Shown here: piece after piece, positions 56,669 to 64,000 of the stretch | How positions within the stretch are numbered: the first letter of the stretch is position 1 | Layout: every line of letters begins with the position of its first letter | Source: Pyrus communis | Taxonomy: Eukaryota; Streptophyta; Magnoliopsida; Rosales; Rosaceae | Length of the DNA: 64,000 nucleotides | Direction: 5' to 3' | Assembly: GCF_963583255.1 (NCBI RefSeq) | Contig: NC_084803.1 | Location: 21,036,428 to 21,100,427 of the forward strand | The notes under the pieces: generated by a model | Told to the model about the DNA's origin: nothing | Databases searched by the model: none | Seen by the model: only the letters and a program-made list of their open reading frames with translations | Translations under genes and position numbers: made by a program

Positions 56669-59600
56669 TGTTGTTGTGAGTAATCTTTAAAATATGAATG
56701 TAAATATTGTGTAAAAATTAGAATCCTTTATTAGGAAGGATATCTCATGTGTCCCTTTTAGTTTTCCTTTGGGAACAAGGATTGTATGTATTATATACCA
56801 AATTATGCAATCTATGAAAATTAAGCTGTAAAGTTCTATTTAGCATCGGAGCCTAACCGTACCCTAAAAACTTCTACCGTATTGTTGTTGGGTATTCAAG
56901 ACTGTGGTCATGTGTTCGTACTGCATTCTTTGCAGCAAACTGAGGGCTGCAAAAGTGCCGTGATAAGCATGTGTTCTTGTATGTGATTCATGGTGAGTGG
57001 TCAGGAAGGATTATGGCTCAAATTGGAAGATGGGTCGCATGGCTTAGCCAACAACTCAATTTTGGAGTCCGGTTGTAAATCAAAGCGATGCTTCAAACAT
57101 ACCAAATACCGTAAAACTCAATGGATCAAATTATCCTCTTTGGTCTAAAGTATTGGAGATGCATATTGATGGGCGTGGTAAGAAAGGGTTCATGACAAAG
57201 CGCATCAAGGAGCCTAAAGAGGACAATGCCGAGTATAAAACTTGGGAGATTGGGAATGCAATTGTGAAAGGGTGGTTGATTAATTTCATGGATCCTACCA
57301 TCATAGGGCTTTTCATCCATCTTCGTACTGCTAAAGAAGTATGGGAAGAAGTTACTCGAACGTATTATGATGAGCCTTTTATCTCTCAAATTTATGAGTT
57401 GAAGGTAAAGTCATTCTGACTTCGACAAGAAGGGCAGCCTATTGGTTTGTACTATGCCGATCTTAAAGTTGTCTGGCAAGAACTAGATCAAAGAAGACCA
57501 ATCAAGATGGAAGTGTTATTGACTTGAAGACACTACGAGAAAAAATCCAATTGGACCATGTGTATACCTTCCTAGCAGGGCTTGATGATATCTTTCATAA
57601 ACTACGTAGTGATATTTTGGGACTTAACCGTTACCATCCATGGAGGAAGTGCTTTCTGTTGTTAGGCGGGAAGCACAACTCCATGCTACTATGATTGGAA
57701 GTAGTGCCATTGGGAACCAAGGAGGAGCCTCCTCCTTCCCCCCTCCCCCGGGTGGCTATGGTGTCATGGCCACCATCTTTTGGTCGGTCCTATAGCTCAT
57801 CATCCTCAACAAATTCTCACCCATTTACTCAAGAAAATAAGGATGATTTGAAGTGTACTTTATGTGGGCAAACTTGTCATATGAAAAATACATGTTTTAA
57901 AAAACACGGAGTACCTGAATGGTTCCCGAAATTGAAGAAGAATTGCGTGCCAAGGAACGTGTTGCTAATGGAACTAGTAAGAGTCGTGCATCTGTAGCCG
58001 CTATAACGCCTGGAATAAGGAGGTCGTGCCTTCTCAAGAGGATCCAAGTCAAACTCTGTTGACTAGGACCAATCCTAGTATGTCCTTGTCCAATACAGGT
58101 ATTGTTGGACATGTTTGTTTAGCCTCCGGCACTGAGCACCATACATGTTAAATTCTATACTCTGATGCAACTGATCATATGACATTCGATAAAGAATTAT
58201 TCACGTGTATGACAACGACTCATCACAAGTGTGTAGCAACGACGAATGGCACCACAGTTGTGGTGACTGGGGCCAAAACAGTGGACTTCACGCCATCTCT
58301 TTCTCTTCACCATTGTTTGCTTGTTTCGTCATTGTTTCATCATTTATTATCTATTCCCTAAGTTACTGAGCAATTGGTTTACGTTGTACTTATGTATCTA
58401 TTTTTTTGTTTACTTGAGGATATTCAGACCAATGCGATAATTGGGCGTGACACTAAGAGAGATGGGTTGTACTATGTGGATGACGTCTTTCCCAGCAAAG
58501 TTAATGTAGTTCGAGCATCCCGTACTAGTAATCTGCAAGAAGTGTGGTTGTTGCATAATCGGTTAGGACATGCTTCTTTTTGTTATTTAAGGTGTATGTT
58601 GCCTAGTTTGTTTCATGAAATAAAAGAATTAGACTTATATTGTGAAGTATGTATTCTAGCTAAGAGCCATCGTGCTTCGTTTTCTCCTAGTATGAATAAA
58701 AGATTGCTTCCATTTGAGCTTGTGCATTCATATATTTGGGGGCCTTCACCCGTTAATACCGTTTCAGGGGTTAAATGGTTTATTACATTTGTTAATGATT
58801 GCACTTGTATGACATGGGTATATATGTTGAAACATAAAAGTGATGTTAGTATGATTATTCGGTCTTTCTCTCAAATGGTGGCTATACAATATTCCTCCAT
58901 TATTAAGGTTCTCTGTTCTGATAACGGGTGTGAATATGTTAACTTTGACCTTTCTTCTTTTTGCCGTGATCAAGGTATCCTCCATGAGACCACTTGTCTT
59001 TATACCCTATAACAAAATAGGGTGGCTGAGAGGAAAAACCGTCATATTTTGGAAACTGCTTATGCATTGCTTATTGGTGGGTCCATACCTAAATGTTTTT
59101 GGCCAGACGCCGTCATTTATGCAATGTATGTCATCAATCGCATGCCATCTCGAGTTGTAGAATTTCATACTCCACTCCAAGTACTGATGGAACATGTTCC
59201 TGTAATCTCCACCAACACTCTTACTCCTCAAGTATTTGGTTGTGTTGCTTATGTTCATATCCACAAGATTCATCGTAGTAAATTGGATCCCTGTTCTCTT
59301 CAGTGTGTCTTTGTTGGCTTTGCATCCCAACAGAAAGGTTATAAGTGCTACCACCCTAAAACCCACCACATGTATGTCACCATGGATGTGACTTTCTCTG
59401 AATCAGAATATTTTTATTCTCCCGTATCATCACCTTCCGATCCTAAAGGGAAGAGTGCTATTTGTGATCTTGATGGTATTTTAGGGTGGTTGAATGTACA
59501 AGACGGGAGATCATGACAATACTGTGCCGAGGGATGTAGCAGAGTCTTCGTTCCTTTCTGCCGAGACTACTACAGGTGGTCAACCACTGATTATCGCCAA

Positions 59601-61675
59601 GGAAACCTGTGCTACAGCTGGTGTTCGGCAAGCTGCTATTGAAGCCAAGCTAGCCTCACCGCAGGAGTCTGCTGAAGCTAATAGCCTCAAGATTTGTGCC
59701 CAAGCTTCCCCCTTCTCTTGAGCTTGATAGTCTTATCGCCCAATACATCTTCTCTGAATATCCATGAGGTAAGTACTAGTGATGCTCATGTAACTAATGA
59801 TGTTATAAGTACATATAAACTGCCACCAAGGCAAAATCGTGGTGTACCTTCTGACAGGTATTCTCTGGAAGGAAAAGTAAAAGTATCCAATAACCAGTTA
59901 TGTGTCATGTAAAAACCTTTCACCTGAAAGTCAAGGTTAAGTGAACAATGTAAAGGCAATTCAATTACCAACTCGAGTAGAGGATGCGTTGAAGAATAGA
60001 GAATGGGCTAAAACAATGGATGAAGAGATGAAGGCACTACAAAAAAATAATACATGTCAAATAGTGGAGCTGTTGAAAGCGAAAAAACCAATTAGGTGCC
60101 GATGGATTTTTATAGTTAAATACAAAGCTAACGGTTCACTCAACAGGTATAAAGCACGGTTGGTAGCAAAAGGATACACTCAAATGTATGGTATTGATTA
60201 TCAGGAAACTTTTTCTCCGGTAGCAAAGATGAATGTGGTACGAGTTCTTATCTCATTAGCTGCAAATTTGGATTGGCCATTGAAACTGTTTGATGTAAAA
60301 AAATGTGTTTCTTCATGGACATTTGGAGGAGGAAGTGTATATGGATTTTCATCCAGGATATAATAATGGAGGAAAAACATGAGTGTGCCAATTGCAGAAG
60401 TCCCTTTATAGGCTTAAGCAGGCACCTCGTGCATGGTTTAGAAGATTCCTTAGGCTATGAGAAAGAATGGGTATTATTAGAGTCATTTTGATCATACTAT
60501 ATTTGTGAAATGGAGAAATGGTAAAGTAACAGCCTTAATCATTTATGTGGATGATATGATTTAACAGGTGATGATTCATATGAGATTGTCAAACTGGAAA
60601 AGAACCTTGTTGCCGAGTTTGAGATGAAAACTTTGGGTGACTTAAAGTATTTTCTTAGAGTTAGGGTGCTCGTTCATCCAAAGGTATTTTCTTGTCTCAA
60701 CGGAAGTATGTTCTCGATTTGTTAAAGGAAACAAGTATGCTTGTGTGTAAACCTGTGGATACTCCTATTGTGGATAAACATCACTTGGGGATTTATCCAG
60801 ATCAAGAACCAATAGATAAAGGCAGATATTAAAGACTGGTAGGAAGACTAATTTATTTTGCTTATACCCATCTTGATATAGCGTATGCAATGGGTGTGGT
60901 GAGTCAATTTATGCACTCACCAAGTGTGGATCATATGGTTGTTGTTATGCGTATTTTGACATATTTAAAGTCAGCCCCGGGGAAAGGAATTTTGTATAGA
61001 AATTCTAGTCATCTAAAAATTGAGGGGTTTACTGATGCTGATTGGGCAGGTGATGTGACTGATAGGCGTTCTACTTCTGGATATTTTACATTCGTTCGTG
61101 GAAATTTAGTTACTTTTAGAAGCAAGAAACATAATGTAGTGTCTAGGTCTTCTGTGGAAGCCGAATTCAAGGGTATGGCGCATGGAGTATGTGAAGTTCT
61201 TAGGTTGCATAAGTTGCTTTAGGGTCTTGGTTTCAAACTAAAGGAGGCCATAAATTTGTACTGTGACAATAAGTCAACATGAAAGATTGCAGAAAACCTG
61301 GTACAGCATGACAGAACAAAGCATATGGAGGTTGATCAGCACTTCATTAAGGAAAAGCTTGAAAAGAAGATCGTGTCAATACCGTTTGTGAACTCGAAAG
61401 AACAACTTGTGGACATTCTCATTCATGCCGTGTGTAGTAGGTTTTTTGGTGACTCACTCGTCAAGTTGGGCATGTGTGACATCTATGCTCCAACTTGAGG
61501 GAGAGTGCTGCTGTGAGTAATCTTTAAAATAGGAATGTAAATATTGTGTAAATATTAGAGTCCTTTATTGGGAAGGATATCTCGTGTTCTTTTTAGTTTT
61601 CCTTTAAGAACAAGGATTATATGTATTATATACCAAATTATGCAATACATGAAAATTAAGCCGTAAAATTCTATT
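56669..61675 (+). mobile_element. Ty1/copia element, degraded
   Basis: Short LTRs at 56669-56840 (172 bp) and 61506-61675 (170 bp) share TGTGAGTAATCTTTAAAAT through CCAAATTATGCAAT. A worn primer site TAGCATCGGAGCC (three transitions from the initiator-tRNA-Met form) follows the 5' LTR, and the tract CTTGAGGGAGAG precedes the 3' LTR. No clear target duplication: ACTAC on the left has no partner on the right. Confidence 0.88.
57100..61497 (+). pseudogene. Copia gag-pol, broken
   Basis: Gag at 57105-57419 (KLNGSNYPLWSKVLEMHIDG, TAKEVWEEVTRTY). CCHC knuckle near 57857 (C-TL-C-GQTC-H-MKNT-C). Protease relic near 58155 (SDATDHMTFDKELF, the catalytic DSG-type triplet altered). GAG-pre-integrase and integrase at 58374-59516 (VWLLHNRLGHASF, CEVCILAKSHRASF, IWGPSPVN, CSDNGCEYVN), with a stop just before AERKNRHILE. 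Reverse transcriptase at 59941-60363 (CRWIFIVKYKANGSL, YKARLVAKGYTQ), then shifted frames to LIIYVDDM near 60540. RNase H at 60890-61222 (GFTDADWAGDVTDRRSTSGY), ending MCDIYAPT at 61497. Moderately decayed. Confidence 0.88.
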
Positions 61676-61865
61676 AATATATATAATATAAGCAACCAAT
61701 TTAACAAGGTTGGAAAAAGGCCAAGAGAAGGCTAAAGACAACTGATGACCACCAACACTGCAGGTTTGAACCACCCCACCATCATATTTTATTGGGTTTT
61801 ATTTATTAGTTTACACCACTCACCATCATACATACAAACAATGACCAAAAGACAGAAAGAAAAGA

Positions 61866-62189
61866 ATCACAGAGAAGAGAGAAACCGAGAAACCCCAATA
61901 ATGGAGCACAATAAAATATCCTATACTTATTTCTATATGTGTGTGTATATATATGCATTAATATATTGTCAAAAATAATTTTCTGACCACATTGCAATGT
62001 TGCACAATTATAAATTTATCCAATCGTCACCGCCGACGGCTCAAAGACAAGAATAGCTTTGAAGTTCTTTGCTTCTTTTTCTCATACGGCTTCACTTCTA
62101 GGTCGTTCTTTTTTTTATTCACTTCCCAATCCCATATAACAATCGCATTGTTTAGTTCCTCCAAACCCCACAATTCCAATTTCAAGTCC
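61866..62189 (+). other. Duplicated 5' flank of the VQ locus
   Basis: Aligns with 30228-30604 (TCACAGAGA...GAGAG, AATAATGGAG, CAATCGTC..C..CCGACG, GAA.TTCTTTGCTTC, CTTC.AGGTCGT). This shows that the VQ duplication included upstream non-coding DNA. Confidence 0.7.
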
Positions 62190-62426
62190 ATGGAATCTCA
62201 TTCCTCTTCCTCCTTAACCTCCTCCACCACCACATACATGTCCCAAACCACTCAACCAACAAAGGGTTCACTCCACTCGGTCCGAAAATCTTCGTCGAAG
62301 CCTTGGAAGAAGCCTGCAGTTGCACCACTCCCTCCAACCCTACCAAGAGTCTACAAAGTTGACCCCATTAACTTCAGGGAGCTTGTCCACAGCCTCACCA
62401 GCGCGCCCGAGTTTTTAGAGCCTTAG
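62190..62426 (+). pseudogene. Truncated VQ-motif paralogue
   Basis: A 78-residue frame closely matching residues 1-79 of the 30605-31144 product (SLHSVRKSSSKPWKKPAVAP identical). The core motif reads FRELVHSLTS, with glutamine replaced by histidine, and the frame ends at TAG where the intact copy has ETRSLQ. Recognisable text continues past the stop to about 62610 (SLQSVAP, ISVSSSPNHVSSS, then KVHDSTVDSS in another frame after a deletion), so the gene was once full length. Transcription could still yield a short VH protein; I call it a pseudogene because of the stop plus the downstream deletion and frameshift. Confidence 0.8.
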
Positions 62427-62853
62427 TCTCTCCAAAGCGTTGCGCCTCCGCCTTCCGACGTCAATCTGTCCTCTCAACCAAACAGTGCTCCTTCTTCTCC
62501 GCCGATCGATATCAGTGTGTCCTCTTCTCCAAACCATGTCTCTTCTTCTTGTTCTTCCCTCGCCATGAGAAGGTTCACGACAGCACGGTGGACTCGAGTT
62601 GTCTGAAATAGTCTGGAACATAGCACTGTACCTTAACTTTAAGACTAGTTTAAAATCCGAAATTGTAGTATTATGTGAGCTCCCAATTTCTTAAAATTGT
62701 GGCATTTTTTAATTTTGCTTTGTTTTGATTTTTAGCATCCTAGACTCGTAGTAGATTAAGAACAGTTCTATTAAGCTGTATGTGATAATGTGAGTGGCGT
62801 TGCATTATTGCAGACTATTAAGGGTAGTAATGTAAACTTACAAAATGTGGTAT
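62427..62853 (+). other. Remnant 3' part and flank of the VQ paralogue
   Basis: Contains the remaining VQ coding text to about 62610 and a 3' flank aligning with 31150-31380 (CAATTTCTTAAAATTGTGGC, GCTGTATGTGATAATG). Nothing else seen. Confidence 0.65.
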
Positions 62854-64000
62854 TGTTAGAGTTTGTTATGAGAATTAGTTATACTTTGCTTACTCATTAA
62901 GATAGGTGGTTTACATATGTAAATGTTGGTATATATACATATACCTGAAGTGTAAGATTATTCATTCAGCACAATACACAATATTATTTTACTTTCTCTC
63001 ACTACAGCTTTATCTCACTAAATCTCTCTCTACACATTCCTCAGTCCCAAATCCGTGCCCTAATTTGGCCAATTCTTCGATCACAATTCAGAACATTGGC
63101 TCACTGGTTCCGATCAAATTGACAACCACAAATTGGCTTACCTAGAGTGCTCTATTTGCACCGATCTTTCACCGGTATAATCTCATCGGAATTGTTGATG
63201 GCTCTATGGTGGCGCCGCCTAAGTATCTTCTTGTTTCTTCAAGAAATCGCACTTCAACTATGGATCCTCAGTATGTGGCATGGTTTGAGAATGATCAAAA
63301 CATTCTGATTTGGATCAACTCTACACTCTTGGATTCTTTGATTCCCTACACTGTTGGTGTTACCACCGCTCGAGACCTTTAGTCCAAATTGGAGTCATGC
63401 CTTGCGTCAGCATCTCATTCACACATACATGAACTTCGTTCTCGACTCCGGACAATAACCAAAAGTGAGTTAACCGCATCTACTTATCTTCAACATATTG
63501 AAGAAATCGCGGACTTTCTCGCAACTGTTGGAGCTCCGATTGATGATTCGGATCTCTGTCACTCTTCATGGATTACCGCTTAAATATGATTCTTTTGTGG
63601 ATGCTATTCAATTTTGTCTTGGTTCAACCACCATTGATGAATTACATGGCCTCTTACTTAGCAAGGAGATTCAATTGACTAGTCACAAGAAAGCTACATC
63701 ATCAGCACCATTTCAAGCTTACAATTCATCCACTGGAATTCTTCCTACACCGCTCAGTGACTTAAATTCTCAGGCGTATTATGTTCAACAAGGCTCGAAT
63801 TTCAACTCCTCACAAGGTCGTGGCATGGATCGGAATTTCTCTAAACTTAGAAGTTCTCAGAATCGCCCCAATGATTCTCGTCCAAATTTCTCTCACCAAG
63901 GTCAACAGAGGTACAATCGTGGATCCAGATCTCAGTTCAATAATTTAAACCGAATAAATTCTTGTCGAATATGTTGCCGATTTGATCATGAGGCTCTTGA
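62854..64000 (+). mobile_element. Copia element, 5' part only (runs off the window)
   Basis: A probable LTR start TGTTAGAGTTTG at 62854, with a TATA-like GGTATATATAC near 62929 and a CT-rich leader near 62990. Gag follows to the window end. The LTR's right end and primer site could not be fixed. Confidence 0.65.
63050..64000 (+). pseudogene. Copia gag, 5' part, with stops
   Basis: Reads LVPIKLTTTNWLT, stop, SALFAPIFHRYNLIGIVDGS, continuing to TTARDL, stop, SKLESCLASASHSHIHELRS, then after one frame change HGLPLKYDSFVDAIQF and a Ser/Asn/Gln-rich tail into the first half of a zinc knuckle (CRICCRFDHEAL) at the window edge. This is the UBN2-type gag of copia elements. At least two nonsense changes and one frameshift. 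Confidence 0.82.

Noticed and set aside
60303..60491. Frame overlapping the copia reverse transcriptase
   Set aside because: It is the same reverse transcriptase read after a frameshift, not a separate gene.
61745..61997. Small ORFs on both strands upstream of the VQ paralogue
   Set aside because: They fall in non-coding flank that aligns with the flank of the intact VQ gene, where no such ORF is kept.

Overview
This is plant nuclear DNA, almost entirely transposable elements. The grounds are AT-rich sequence, spliced and intronless eukaryotic genes, plant LTR-retrotransposon lineages (Tekay-like chromovirus, Tat-like Ty3/gypsy, several Ty1/copia types), hAT and Mutator-type DNA elements, and a VQ-motif gene, a family characteristic of plants. 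A dicot, possibly Rosaceae, is my guess from the general look of the repeats; nothing here proves it. There are no rRNA or tRNA genes, bacterial operons or CRISPR arrays.

Layout. 1-533 is AT-rich flank. 534-9516 is a young Tekay-like gypsy element (LTRs 2255 and 2257 bp, 12 substitutions apart by eye, 5-bp target duplication CAAAA) with a wrecked gag-pol. 9517-13619 holds tandem repeats, a small purine-rich ORF pair that may be viral in origin, an inverted-repeat MITE and a hAT-like element (12062-13502). A second hAT-like element (13620-17977) is split by a 3.5-kb solo LTR (14402-17926, duplication GTGGG) related to the Tekay LTR. 18662-25360 is a minus-strand copia element (duplication ATTCT). 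25390-27200 holds two MITEs and a 1-kb foldback element. 27633-29880 is a decayed copia element carrying a solo LTR (28327-28930) and a MITE (29247-29401).

The one convincing host gene is an intronless VQ-motif gene at 30605-31144. A broken paralogue lies at 62190-62426, and similarity runs into both flanks, so this is a local duplication whose halves are now about 31 kb apart. Between them lie a copia relic (32550-33235); a copia element with non-canonical TA...TA LTR ends (33236-42684, duplication CCTTT), itself split by a complete hAT transposon (37878-41852, duplication GTATTTAC) with an apparently intact three-exon transposase; a 13-kb Tat-like gypsy element (42835-55811, duplication ATAAC) with an antisense extra ORF and a nested solo LTR; a MITE (55821-56594); and another copia element (56669-61675). 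The window ends in the gag of a further copia element.

The genes do not form a pathway. What connects them is insertion history: matching target duplications allow most of the nest to be peeled back in order. The most unusual signal is a two-stem hairpin with paired compensatory changes, present 13 times across two related LTR families (2108-2324, 8836-9052, 16758-17373).
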